Source: Clostridiales bacterium UBA1752
Lineage (GTDB): Bacteria; Bacillota; Clostridia; Oscillospirales; CAG-382
Reading direction: 5' to 3'
DNA: 35,273 nt
NCBI GenBank assembly: GCA_002314835.1
Contig: DCHM01000016.1
Coordinates: 1 to 35,273 of the forward strand
Position 1 is the stretch's first letter. Every line of letters begins with the position of its first letter. The position numbers and the translations under genes were made by a program. A model generated the notes under the pieces. That model was not told where the DNA came from and did not search any database. It saw only the letters and a program-made list of their open reading frames with translations. Below, piece by piece: positions 25,168 through 33,120 of the stretch.

Positions 25168-27401
25168 TTTTTAATTTCCTCTGAACGGTCACAGTTTTTG
25201 CAATAGACGATATCGCGGTTTTTCTTTTTGAGCAGATAGCCACCGCACTTGGGGCAGGTGTCGCCCGTGGGAATATCCCACTCGCGGAAGGTGCAGGTGG
25301 GGTAAGTTTCGCACTCGTAATACGTCTTTTTTGTCTTTGTTTGCTTGATATAAACCTTTTTGCCGCATATCGGGCAAGCTACGCCGCTGTCCTTAAAGTA
25401 AGGTAGGGTAAACTTGCACTCTGGGTAATTGCGGCAGGCGTAGAAAGGACCGTAAGTGCCTTTGCGGAGCACGAGGTCGCCGCCGCACTTGGGGCACTTT
25501 TCGTCCGCTATTATCTCTTTTTGTTCGGGCTTGGATTCGGTCTTGGGAGCCTTGTCCTCGTCGTTATCGAGCTTTTTGGTATTGCGGCACTTGGGGAAAT
25601 TGGGGCAAGCGGCAAACCTGCCGAAGCGTCCTACGCGCTCTATCATCATGGCGCCGCACTTCTCGCAGATAATGCCTGCTTCCTTTTTGGGTACCTCTAT
25701 CTTGGAGTCTGCAAACTTGGTTTCGGCGTCACCGAGCTCCTTGGCAAATCCGTCGTAAAACTCGCGCAGTATCGAGATATAATCGGCGGTGCCGTTTTCA
25801 ACCTTATCGAGGTTTTCCTCCATTTCGGCGGTGAAATTGTAGTCAACTATATTGGCAAACGAATCCTTCATGAGGTCAGTCGTGACGAATCCGAGCTCGG
25901 TGGGCACGAGGCTCTTGCTTTCTCTGCGGACGTAGCCTCTCGAAACGACTGTCGTTATCGTAGGAGTATAAGTCGAAGGTCTGCCTATGCCGCGCTCCTC
26001 GAGCATCTTGATGAGCGAGCCCTCGGTGTATCTTTGAGGAGGCTGTGTGAACTTTTGCTCGGGAGTAATACTGCTCTTATTCAACTTTTCTTTTATCTTG
26101 AGGACAGGCAGCGAGCCGGTCTTGCCGTCGTCGCCTTCGCTGTCGTCGTACAGTGCTATATAGCCTGCAAAGCGCACGGTCTGACCCGTGGCTCTGAAAA
26201 TATTGCCTGCGCAGTCGATATCTACCGAAACGGTGTCTATAACCGCAGGAGCCATCTGCGAAGCGATAAACCTATCCCATATCAGCTTATACAGCTTGTA
26301 TTGGTCAGAGCTTACCTTGCCCTTTATCATTTCGGGAGTGAGTGCAGGGTCGGAGGGTCTGATGGCTTCGTGTGCGTCCTGTGCGTTTTTGCGCGAGCGA
26401 TAGACGTTGGGAGTAGCGGGATAATAGCTCTCGCCGTATTTGCTGCAGATAAACTCCTTTGCGGCTGCCTGTGCTTCGTCAGAAACTCTGAGCGAGTCGG
26501 TACGCATATAGGTGATAAGGCCGTGAGTGCTCTTGTCGCCTACCGAAACACCTTCGTACAGTTCCTGCGCTATCATCATAGTACGCTGAGACTGGAACGA
26601 CAGGCGGCGGTTAGCCTCCTGCTGAAGCGTTGAGGTGGTAAACGGAGGCTGTGCCTTGCGCGTGCGGACTGAATTGCGTACGTCCGAGACGATAAACTCA
26701 CCGTTTTGCGTAGCGTCAACGATAGCCTGTGCGGTCTTGCAGTCGTGGACATCTATCTTGCCGTCCTTGTTGCCGTAGTAATGCGACTCGATAACCTGCC
26801 CCTCTGAATTGACGAGGAGTGCCGTGATAACCCAGTATTCTTCGGGCACAAACGCCATTATCTCCTGCTCTCTCTCGACTATCAGTCTGGTGGCAACCGA
26901 CTGCACTCTGCCTGCCGAAAGTCCGCTCTTTATCTTTTTCCAGAGAAAAGGCGAAATCTTGTAGCCTACGAGCCTGTCGAGTATGCGGCGAGCCTGCTGT
27001 GCATTAACGAGGTCCATATTGATAGGTGCAGGCGTCTTGATAGCCTCCTTAACCGTCTTTTTTGTGACTTCGTTAAACGAGATACGTCCCGTCTTTTGCA
27101 GGTCGAGCCCGAGTACCATGGCGAGATGCCACGAGATAGCTTCGCCCTCGCGGTCAGGGTCAGTCGCGAGCAGAACCTTGTCTGCCGCCTTTGCCTCCTT
27201 GCGGAGCTGGTTGATAAGGTCGCCCTTGCCGCGTATGTTGATGTACTGCGGCTCAAAACCGTTTTTGATGTCTATGCCGAGCTTGCTCTTTGGCAGGTCA
27301 CGGACGTGACCTTTGGAAGCTATGACCTTATAGCCCTTGCCCAAAAAGCCCTTTATGGTTGTTGCCTTGGATGGTGATTCTACGATTACGAGTGTGTTCA
27401 T
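25164..27401 (-). CDS. topA: DNA topoisomerase I
   Basis: A 745-residue type IA topoisomerase that relaxes negative supercoils. Toprim domain: LVIVESPSKATTI at the N-terminus and LATDPDREGEAISWH; the active-site Tyr lies in TYMRTDSLRVS (about residue 300). The C-terminal part carries four Cys-rich zinc ribbons, beginning CEKCGAMM, CPKCGGDL, CPICGKKV and CPKCGGYL. GAGG lies about ten bases before the ATG. It follows dprA, the usual Firmicutes order. Confidence 0.96.
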   Translation of the reverse strand: MNTLVIVESPSKATTIKGFLGKGYKVIASKGHVRDLPKSKLGIDIKNGFEPQYINIRGKGDLINQLRKEAKAADKVLLATDPDREGEAISWHLAMVLGLDLQKTGRISFNEVTKKTVKEAIKTPAPINMDLVNAQQARRILDRLVGYKISPFLWKKIKSGLSAGRVQSVATRLIVEREQEIMAFVPEEYWVITALLVNSEGQVIESHYYGNKDGKIDVHDCKTAQAIVDATQNGEFIVSDVRNSVRTRKAQPPFTTSTLQQEANRRLSFQSQRTMMIAQELYEGVSVGDKSTHGLITYMRTDSLRVSDEAQAAAKEFICSKYGESYYPATPNVYRSRKNAQDAHEAIRPSDPALTPEMIKGKVSSDQYKLYKLIWDRFIASQMAPAVIDTVSVDIDCAGNIFRATGQTVRFAGYIALYDDSEGDDGKTGSLPVLKIKEKLNKSSITPEQKFTQPPQRYTEGSLIKMLEERGIGRPSTYTPTITTVVSRGYVRRESKSLVPTELGFVTTDLMKDSFANIVDYNFTAEMEENLDKVENGTADYISILREFYDGFAKELGDAETKFADSKIEVPKKEAGIICEKCGAMMIERVGRFGRFAACPNFPKCRNTKKLDNDEDKAPKTESKPEQKEIIADEKCPKCGGDLVLRKGTYGPFYACRNYPECKFTLPYFKDSGVACPICGKKVYIKQTKTKKTYYECETYPTCTFREWDIPTGDTCPKCGGYLLKKKNRDIVYCKNCDRSEEIKK

Positions 27402-27412
27402 TCAAATATGCC

Positions 27413-28504
27413 TCATTTGTTAATCTTGTATCTGTCGCCGGGTAGCCGCAGTATGCGCCCCGACAGTTCAAGCAGAGTGACCTCTGCCATTATCTTGCCC
27501 GAATTGCCTCCGAGTATGCCGATGAGTTGGTTGACCGAAAGCGTATCTCTGCTTTGCAACGCGCCTATTATAGCGTCCGCTATGCCGCTGTCGCAAACCT
27601 TGACGACAGGTGGCTCCTCGGGTTGCGGATTTTGCAGAGGAGGTGACTTGACGTGCAAAAACATACCGAGCGCGTCGTCAAGGCTCGTGAGCACGTGAAC
27701 TCCGTCCTGAGCCAGATTTGCGGTGCCTGCAAAATTGTCGTTTGGCAATATCGGCAGGCAAACCATCTGCTTGCCTTGATTGCACGCACACTTTGCGGTA
27801 ATCAAAGCGCCGCTGCCTTCGCGCGCTTCGCCTATGCAGACAAGCTCGGAAACGCCGCTTATCAGTCGGTTGCGTTCTGCAAAATTCCATTTGTTTATCT
27901 GCTGTGAAGGCGGTATCTCGCTGATAATCAAGCCGCTCTTTGCTATGCGGTCGTACAGCGGAATATTGTCCTTGGGATACGGGTGGTCAATCGCCGTGCC
28001 GAGCACCGCTATCGTACTGCCCTTGCCTTCCATGGCGCCGTTGTGTGCCGCCGAATCTATACCGCGCGCCATTCCGCTCACTACGGTGATACCGTGCTGT
28101 GAAAGCGATTTGGCGAGGTTATAAGCCGAGCGCTTGCCTATTTCTGAGGCTCCGCGCGAGCCTACTATCGCGGCGCAGGTGTTGGACAGCAGATTTACGT
28201 TACCTATGCAATACAACATAGCAGGCATCTTGCGCAGGCTCTTTAGCATCTGAGGAAACTCGCCGTCCTCGCACGTGACTATGCGTATCTTGCGAGAATT
28301 GCACAGTCTGACGATGCGCTCTGCTTCGCCGAGGTCTTTGTTAAAGAGGTTGTCAAACCCTGCCTTAGTCGTGTCAAAGCCGGCGTATTCTTGCTCTTTA
28401 TAAACGGCATCTATGCCGCCGTAATGGTTAATCAGCTTGCTAATGAGCGGTGAAGCGACTCCGCACGCGTTTTGCAACCATACGGCAAGTACGGCGTTAC
28501 TCAT
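27413..28504 (-). CDS. dprA: DNA-processing protein DprA/Smf
   Basis: A 363-residue protein that binds incoming single-stranded DNA and loads RecA in transformation. Rossmann-like core with IVGSRGASEIGKR, VSGMARGIDSAAH, the segment AVLGTAIDHPYPKDN, FAERNRLISGVSE and GSGALITA; an N-terminal helix-hairpin part and a C-terminal winged-helix (DML1-type) part ending GRILRLPGDRYKI. The gene overlaps the upstream methyltransferase by eight bases, and AGGAGG stands seven bases before its ATG. It is widely kept in species not known to be naturally competent. Confidence 0.94.
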   Translation of the reverse strand: MSNAVLAVWLQNACGVASPLISKLINHYGGIDAVYKEQEYAGFDTTKAGFDNLFNKDLGEAERIVRLCNSRKIRIVTCEDGEFPQMLKSLRKMPAMLYCIGNVNLLSNTCAAIVGSRGASEIGKRSAYNLAKSLSQHGITVVSGMARGIDSAAHNGAMEGKGSTIAVLGTAIDHPYPKDNIPLYDRIAKSGLIISEIPPSQQINKWNFAERNRLISGVSELVCIGEAREGSGALITAKCACNQGKQMVCLPILPNDNFAGTANLAQDGVHVLTSLDDALGMFLHVKSPPLQNPQPEEPPVVKVCDSGIADAIIGALQSRDTLSVNQLIGILGGNSGKIMAEVTLLELSGRILRLPGDRYKINK

Positions 28505-29282
28505 GCCTCGACCTCCTCATCTCCCACATGAGCACGGTTGCCGCAGACGCGGCGTTAAGACTCTCACAGCCCTGCTCCATTGGTATGAGCAGCGGGCTCG
28601 TGCAAATATCCATAATCTCCTGCGCGATACCCTGCCCTTCGTTGCCTATCATTATGCAGTCGCTTTGTGTCAAAAGCCCGTCGCATAGCGTCACGGCACT
28701 GCGTCCGAGCGCCGCGGCGTAAACCTTGATGCCGCGTTTTACGCGCTCTGCAACCTCGCTCTCAAAGTCGTCTGCAACGATAATATTTTGTCTGAATATG
28801 GCGCCCATACCTGCTCTGACGGTCTTGCTGCCGTAAACGTCGGCGCAGTCTGCACTGCATATAACCGATTTTATGCCGAGCGCGTTTGCGGTACGGAGTA
28901 TGGTGCCGAGGTTGCCTGCATCTCTAACGGACGACAGCATAAGGCATCCGCCCGACATATCGCTGGCACCGAAAGTGACGTTTGACAGTCTCTCAGAGAC
29001 GGTTATGATGCCTTGAGGAGCTTTTTCGGTGGACATTTTTTCAAAAGCCGTGTCGCTGACGAGCGTGGCGGCGTCTGCACAGGCGATAAGCAAAGAACCA
29101 TATTTATCTGCTGCGCTCTGCGTGAAATAGACCGTCCTCGGAGTGAGCCCTTTGGAAAGATAATCCTCAAGCAAATGAGCACCCTCAAAGAAAAACAGAG
29201 ATTCTCTGTCGCGGTATTTTTTATCGCAGAGTGACGCTACGAGCTTAACCTCTTTGTTGTCTTTTGAGTCAATCCTTCTCAT
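28497..29282 (-). CDS. SpoU/TrmH-family RNA 2'-O-methyltransferase
   Basis: A 261-residue RNA methyltransferase with an N-terminal substrate-binding domain (LFFFEGAHLLEDYL, about 29-42) and a C-terminal SPOUT knot: LSSVRDAGNLGTILRTANALG, IMIGNEGQGI and the last motif LLIPMEQGCESLNAASAATVLMWE split around Glu/Ser-Leu-Asn. It probably methylates a ribose in 23S rRNA or tRNA; the exact site is not visible. The frame runs six codons further to a TTG, but AGGGGT stands five bases before the ATG at 29282, so that start is used. It is the first gene after the promoter that overlaps the prmC stop and leads a nine-gene run to rdgB. Confidence 0.88.
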   Translation of the reverse strand: MRRIDSKDNKEVKLVASLCDKKYRDRESLFFFEGAHLLEDYLSKGLTPRTVYFTQSAADKYGSLLIACADAATLVSDTAFEKMSTEKAPQGIITVSERLSNVTFGASDMSGGCLMLSSVRDAGNLGTILRTANALGIKSVICSADCADVYGSKTVRAGMGAIFRQNIIVADDFESEVAERVKRGIKVYAAALGRSAVTLCDGLLTQSDCIMIGNEGQGIAQEIMDICTSPLLIPMEQGCESLNAASAATVLMWEMRRSRHE

Positions 29283-29305
29283 TTTTACCCCTAAAAGCAA
29301 AATAA

Positions 29306-29347
29306 AAAACCGTACTATATAATAATATATTATAATAGTACAGTTTT
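29306..29347 (-). terminator. A/T-rich terminator hairpin after prmC, overlapping a promoter
   Basis: Arms AAAACCGTACTAT (29306-29318) and ATAGTACAGTTTT (29335-29347) pair over 13 positions with one mismatch that is a wobble in minus-strand RNA; the centre TAATATATTA is itself palindromic. On the minus strand it is followed by TTTTTTATTTT and begins 9 bases after the prmC stop, so it can end the DUF1385-prmC transcript. Confidence 0.65.
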
Positions 29348-29360
29348 ATGTATTTGTCAA
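29332..29360 (-). promoter_or_regulatory. Sigma-A promoter for the trmH-type gene to rdgB run
   Basis: TTGACA (29360-29355) overlaps the prmC stop codon; 17 bp further is TATTAT (29337-29332). Transcription would start near 29325, inside the centre of the hairpin that ends the upstream operon, so new transcripts lack the 5' arm of that terminator. Confidence 0.75.
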
Positions 29361-30199
29361 TATTTTTTTCCAAATACGCAGCGCTCGATTCCGCCGAGGT
29401 CTTTGACCTTGCCGACGGCGTAGCCTGCCTTTTGCAAAATCTCGCACACAGCGTCTGCTTGGTCGTAGCCGACCTCGTAAACGACCGTGCCCTGCGGCTT
29501 TAAAATGATAGGCAAAAGCTCTGTGACGGCTCGGTAATATCTCAGTCCGTCCTCACCGCCGTCGAGAGCCGATTCGGGCTCGCAGAGCACCTGAGTTGAC
29601 AGCATACCTATATCGTCGGTCGGGATGTATGGAGGATTGCAGGTAACTACGTCAAACAGTCCCTCGCTCTCGGCGAGAGAATTATAATCGTCCTCGTCCA
29701 AAACGTCAAACCTTATAACCTTGACGTTTTTGCCTGCAAGGTTCTTTTCGGTATAAGGCAGAGCCTTGCGCGAAAGCTCGAGAGCCACGCCCGTTACGGT
29801 AGGCTTTTGGCTGACGATAGCGAGCGGTATGCATCCGCTGCCCGAGCAAAGGTCTGCAAATCTGCCGCCGCTCGGCAAAGCCGCGAGTGCGGTCTTGACT
29901 ATGGTTTCGGTATCACTGCGCGGAATGAATACGCCGTTGCCGACCTTGACCTCACAGCCGTAAAAATTGCATCTGCCGAGGACGTATTGTAGCGGTATGC
30001 CGTTCGCGAGCTGGCTGACGTAGCCGTTGATTTTTTCGGCTGCGTCGAGCGGCATTTCCTCCATAAGGCTCGTATAAAGCCGACTGCGCGGCACGTCAAG
30101 CGCTTCGCACAGCATAATATCGGTCATGGCGTCGCCCTCGTCGGGGAAAGAATCCGTAAGGACTGCTCTTAGCTTTTTGCGGTATTCGGCAATAGTCAT
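29357..30199 (-). CDS. prmC: Release factor glutamine methyltransferase PrmC (HemK)
   Basis: A 280-residue methyltransferase that modifies the GGQ glutamine of RF1 and RF2. SAM-binding loop LCSGSGCIPLA (117-127) and catalytic NPPYIPTDD starting at residue 188; the N-terminal helical domain with YVLGRCNFYGCEVKVGNGVFIPRSDTE split over residues 72-98 is also present. It is coupled to the DUF1385 gene by an ATGA overlap, a conserved clostridial pairing that normally also includes prfA, which is not next to it here. Confidence 0.93.
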   Translation of the reverse strand: MTIAEYRKKLRAVLTDSFPDEGDAMTDIMLCEALDVPRSRLYTSLMEEMPLDAAEKINGYVSQLANGIPLQYVLGRCNFYGCEVKVGNGVFIPRSDTETIVKTALAALPSGGRFADLCSGSGCIPLAIVSQKPTVTGVALELSRKALPYTEKNLAGKNVKVIRFDVLDEDDYNSLAESEGLFDVVTCNPPYIPTDDIGMLSTQVLCEPESALDGGEDGLRYYRAVTELLPIILKPQGTVVYEVGYDQADAVCEILQKAGYAVGKVKDLGGIERCVFGKKY

Positions 30200-31260
30200 T
30201 GTGAATCCTCGCTGTATGATTTTTCTTTTTCCATTTCGGCCAAAACGTCTTTTTCAAAAGGTATCTCAAAATCCGGAAAGACGTCGGGCAGAGCGGATTT
30301 TATGGAAGTGATGGCGACCTCTATCATACTGTCGTCGGGCTCGCGCGTGGTAATGCGCTGCATCCAAAGTCCGGGGGCCGAAAAGACGTGAGTAAACGCG
30401 TTGTCGTGCTTGCCTGCATACATAATGTATTCGTAGCTGATGCCGACTACGAGCGGCAGTACGACGAGCTTGATAAGTGCCTTGAACCACGATACGTTGA
30501 TAGGAGCGAGCGGGAAAATCGCGCCTATCAGCCACAGTATGAGCGAATTGACGAGTATCGAAATAATGAGTATGACAAACAAAAACGACGTGCCGCAGCG
30601 AGGATGAAATCTCGTGTGCTTGCGGACGTTTTCGACCGTCAGCTCGTCGCCTGCCTCGTAGCAGGCTATTGACTTGTGTTCTGAGCCGTGGTACTGATAC
30701 ACCCTCTTGATATCGGGTATCAAAGAGGTGAGATAAATATAGCCGATAAAAATCAAAATCTTGATTATGCCGTCTGCTACGCATTTGACAAAATCAAGCT
30801 TGCCTTCTGGTGCCGAAGACGGAATAAAGCCTGCCACAAACGCAGGTAGCCATACAAAGAGCACAAGTGCGAGCACTACGCCGAGCACCGCACCAACCGC
30901 CGTGACTACGCTCATCATTTTATCGCCGAGCTTTTCGGTGAGCCACTTGTCAAACTTGCTGTCGCTTTCGCTCGCGGTAGTGTCGATGCCGAGCATTTCG
31001 GTTGACTCGGTCAGCGTGCCAAATGACATAATGAGCGATTCGACAAAGCCGACTATGCCTCTGATGACGGGGAGCTTAAAGAGCTTGCATTTATTTTTGA
31101 GACTGGTGGTGTCTTTACTGCGTACTACGATTCTGCCGTTATCCGTGCGTCTGACGGCTATCGCGGTCTTTTGCTGAGAGCGCATCATTACGCCCTCCAT
31201 GACCGCCTGACCGCCGACCTTGCCGAGGCGCTCGGAGCACGGGCACTGTTTTTTTGACAT
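30196..31260 (-). CDS. yqhQ: DUF1385 family membrane protein (YqhQ)
   Basis: A 354-residue protein with the family N-terminus GKVGGQAVMEGVMMRS (about residues 13-28), paired hydrophobic segments around 112-145, 156-176, 203-222 and 228-250, and the conserved RVYQYHGSEHKSIACYEAGDELTVENVRKHTRFHPRCGTSF core with its His/Glu/Cys set between residues about 175 and 216. This core looks like a metal-binding enzyme site at the membrane, but no activity is known. GGAGG lies ten bases before the ATG. It is upstream of prmC and is divergent from the RNHCP gene. Confidence 0.88.
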   Translation of the reverse strand: MSKKQCPCSERLGKVGGQAVMEGVMMRSQQKTAIAVRRTDNGRIVVRSKDTTSLKNKCKLFKLPVIRGIVGFVESLIMSFGTLTESTEMLGIDTTASESDSKFDKWLTEKLGDKMMSVVTAVGAVLGVVLALVLFVWLPAFVAGFIPSSAPEGKLDFVKCVADGIIKILIFIGYIYLTSLIPDIKRVYQYHGSEHKSIACYEAGDELTVENVRKHTRFHPRCGTSFLFVILIISILVNSLILWLIGAIFPLAPINVSWFKALIKLVVLPLVVGISYEYIMYAGKHDNAFTHVFSAPGLWMQRITTREPDDSMIEVAITSIKSALPDVFPDFEIPFEKDVLAEMEKEKSYSEDSQ

Positions 31261-31275
31261 ATTTGTAATCCTCCG

Positions 31276-31304
31276 TTGATTTTTGTGAGGTTTAGTATTA
31301 TAAT
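31276..31304 (+). promoter_or_regulatory. Sigma-A promoter for the RNHCP gene
   Basis: TTGATT (31276-31281), 17 bp, TATAAT (31299-31304) on the plus strand. The leader to the TTG start at 31379 is about 68 nt. Its -10 lies next to the -10 of the minus-strand promoter, so the two polymerase footprints overlap. Confidence 0.65.
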
Positions 31305-31305
31305 A

Positions 31306-31334
31306 GTTATACTACATAAGTTTGATAAAGTGAA
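31306..31334 (-). promoter_or_regulatory. Sigma-A promoter for yqhQ-prmC
   Basis: TTCACT (31334-31329), 17 bp, TATAAC (31311-31306) on the minus strand. Expected transcription start near 31299, about 39 nt before the ATG. It overlaps the plus-strand promoter face to face. Confidence 0.5.
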
Positions 31335-31378
31335 GAGCTTTTTTGATTTTTTAAAAATATTTTTTGCGGAGGCTCGGT

Positions 31379-31696
31379 TTGCAATCAAAACGCTTTACTG
31401 CCAACGACAACGGTTTTATATGTGAGCACTGCGGCAAAGAGGTACCGCCGCTCGGATATTCCTCGCGCAACCACTGCCCTTTTTGCCTGTATTCAAAGCA
31501 TGTTGACATAAATCCCGGCGACAGAGCCTGCGAATGCGGAGGACTGATGTATCCCTCAGAGGTTCGCGTTGACAGCCGCAAAGGATATATAATAACCCAC
31601 AAGTGCACGCTCTGCGGCGGCACTCGCAACAACAAGTATCAGCAAGACGACGACATCGACCTGCTCATCAAGCTGACCAACCCGTACAATAGGTGA
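31379..31696 (+). CDS. RNHCP-domain zinc-binding protein
   Basis: A 105-residue protein with the family signature RNHCPFC (30-36) and eight cysteines in pairs: C15/C18, C33/C36, C51/C53 and C76/C79, which should form two zinc sites. RNHCP proteins are small and of unknown function; the zinc ribbons suggest nucleic-acid or protein contact. The frame starts earlier at another TTG, but GGAGG at 31368-31372 stands six bases before the TTG at 31379, so this unusual start is best. The next gene begins four bases after its stop. Confidence 0.78.
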   Translation: MQSKRFTANDNGFICEHCGKEVPPLGYSSRNHCPFCLYSKHVDINPGDRACECGGLMYPSEVRVDSRKGYIITHKCTLCGGTRNNKYQQDDDIDLLIKLTNPYNR

Positions 31697-31700
31697 AACG

Positions 31701-32675
31701 ATGAACTCAAAATCTCAAAACAAATCACTGTTCTTTATGTCGGTCTGCGGCGTCATAGCCGCTGCCGCCGCGTATTACACCATACCCGGTGACGGCATAA
31801 TAGGCTCTCTGCCCCTGCTCGCGATTTGCGGTGCAGTCAGCGCGTTTTTGCCGACGGAGCTATGGATAAAGCTCGCCATGCTGCCGATAATGACGTTTGC
31901 CTTCAGCACCGTCAAGACGGGCAACACTCTGCACGCGGCGTATATGGCGGCACTGTGCCTTATCATTAACGGGCTGTGCGTAGCCGCAAAGTATATGACC
32001 GCAAATCTCAAAAAAGCGGCAAAGCTCTTTACGATAGTGCCTATCGTGATTTCTTTTTTACTAAACACCGCATACTGCGGATTTTTCGCAGACGCGGTCA
32101 AATGCGACGGTATGCTGCAAGAGTATTTTTCCCAGCATTACACCGACACGGTAACGGCAACAGCCGCTTACTACGACCACACGAGCCGCAGCTACAAAAT
32201 GGAGCTTGTTTCGTCCGCAGCACCCACAGAGCCGCGTTCATTGTATATTATGGGCGGCAGAGTTTACGACTCATACAAGCAAAGAGTGCAAAATATACTC
32301 ACTGTGCCTGCCGCGCTCTTGATAACCTCCACCATACGCGACGCATTTACTAACGACAGCATCAGTCTCATAGACGCAAAGATAATCGGTTACAGCCCAG
32401 ACAAATATGACCCAACCGAGCAAAACGTACATTCCGAGCTGATGCAGTTTACGGTGCGGCTCGGCGGCAGTATGACAAAGGAAGAGTTTTTGCAAAGGGT
32501 AACAGATTATACCAGACTGCTAAACTTCGCAAACGTCGGGTTTTATCGCATAGAGTTTATCGGCGGTATGGGCATCTACGACGTTTATTCGCTCACGGTA
32601 AAAAGTGGCTTGATATATTCGTACGGTATAGACGATATAAAGCCATACGGCAACACCCCTTATATGTTTGAATAA
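31701..32675 (+). CDS. Unknown membrane protein with C-terminal soluble domain
   Basis: A 324-residue protein I do not recognise. Residues about 10-28, 34-50, 54-70, 77-97 and 107-130 are hydrophobic and probably cross the membrane; the rest, about 190 residues, is polar and mixed in structure, with repeated Tyr (TATAAYYDHTSRSYKMEL, GGMGIYDVYSLTVKSG). A hydrophobic stretch NILTVPAALLITST near 198-211 may pack in the soluble domain. AGGTG lies five bases before the ATG and the gene is four bases after the RNHCP gene, so both are likely one transcript. No enzymatic motif is visible. A hairpin follows six bases after the stop. Confidence 0.6.
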   Translation: MNSKSQNKSLFFMSVCGVIAAAAAYYTIPGDGIIGSLPLLAICGAVSAFLPTELWIKLAMLPIMTFAFSTVKTGNTLHAAYMAALCLIINGLCVAAKYMTANLKKAAKLFTIVPIVISFLLNTAYCGFFADAVKCDGMLQEYFSQHYTDTVTATAAYYDHTSRSYKMELVSSAAPTEPRSLYIMGGRVYDSYKQRVQNILTVPAALLITSTIRDAFTNDSISLIDAKIIGYSPDKYDPTEQNVHSELMQFTVRLGGSMTKEEFLQRVTDYTRLLNFANVGFYRIEFIGGMGIYDVYSLTVKSGLIYSYGIDDIKPYGNTPYMFE

Positions 32676-32680
32676 AATAT

Positions 32681-32716
32681 ACCTCCTGTGTCGAGAATAA
32701 AGACGCAGGAGGTTTT
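32681..32716 (+). terminator. Hairpin after the membrane protein gene that also holds the mazF ribosome binding site
   Basis: Arms ACCTCCTGTGTC (32681-32692) and GACGCAGGAGGT (32702-32713) pair over 12 positions with one wobble and a 9 nt loop, followed by TTTATTT. The right arm contains GGAGG, which is the Shine-Dalgarno of mazF eight bases before its ATG. It can act as a weak terminator and as a lid over that site. Confidence 0.7.
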
Positions 32717-32720
32717 ATTT

Positions 32721-33092
32721 ATGAAACAGTCGGAAATCAAGCGCGGAGACATCTATTACGCAGACCTTTCACCTGTCATCGGGTCGGAGCAAGGCGGCAT
32801 AAGGCCGGTTTTGATAGTGCAAAACAACATAGGCAACAAATACAGCCCCACGGTGATAGCCGCGGCGATAACCAGCAAAACCCAAAAAGCCAAGCTACCA
32901 ACGCACATCGCAGTAACCGAAGGCGGAGTGAGCGGCGGTATAACCTCGTGCGGATTGCAAAAGGACTCGATAATACTGCTCGAGCAGGTACGCACGCTCG
33001 ACAAAACCCGTCTGCGTGAGCGCATGGGCAGTCTCGACGAAAGCACTATGGGCAGAGTAAACGACGCACTGCACATCAGCTTTGGGCTATAA
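32721..33092 (+). CDS. mazF: MazF/PemK-type endoribonuclease toxin (EndoA/NdoA-like)
   Basis: A 123-residue mRNA interferase very similar in layout to Bacillus EndoA: RGDIYYADLSPVIGSEQGG (8-26), RPVLIVQN (28-35) with the likely catalytic Arg28, AAITS (48-52) with Thr51, KLPTH (58-62) and DSIILLEQVRT (82-92). The longer frame begins at an upstream GTG inside the hairpin; the ATG at 32721 with GGAGG eight bases before is the right start. The usual MazE-type antitoxin gene is not found directly upstream or downstream: the upstream neighbour is a membrane protein and a terminator follows. It may have a distant antitoxin or act alone. Confidence 0.9.
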   Translation: MKQSEIKRGDIYYADLSPVIGSEQGGIRPVLIVQNNIGNKYSPTVIAAAITSKTQKAKLPTHIAVTEGGVSGGITSCGLQKDSIILLEQVRTLDKTRLRERMGSLDESTMGRVNDALHISFGL

Positions 33093-33117
33093 AAAAAGGA
33101 GCCACGGCTCCTTTTTT
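33092..33117 (+). terminator. Intrinsic terminator after mazF
   Basis: AAAAAAGGAGCC (33092-33103) and GGCTCCTTTTTT (33106-33117) form a strong hairpin with a T run starting at the mazF stop codon. Confidence 0.88.
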
Positions 33118-33120
33118 GTT

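Noticed and set aside
25521..26633. Plus-strand 370-codon open frame
   Set aside because: It lies entirely antisense to topA, whose motifs are clear, and has no ribosome binding site or family resemblance; it follows from codon bias of topA.
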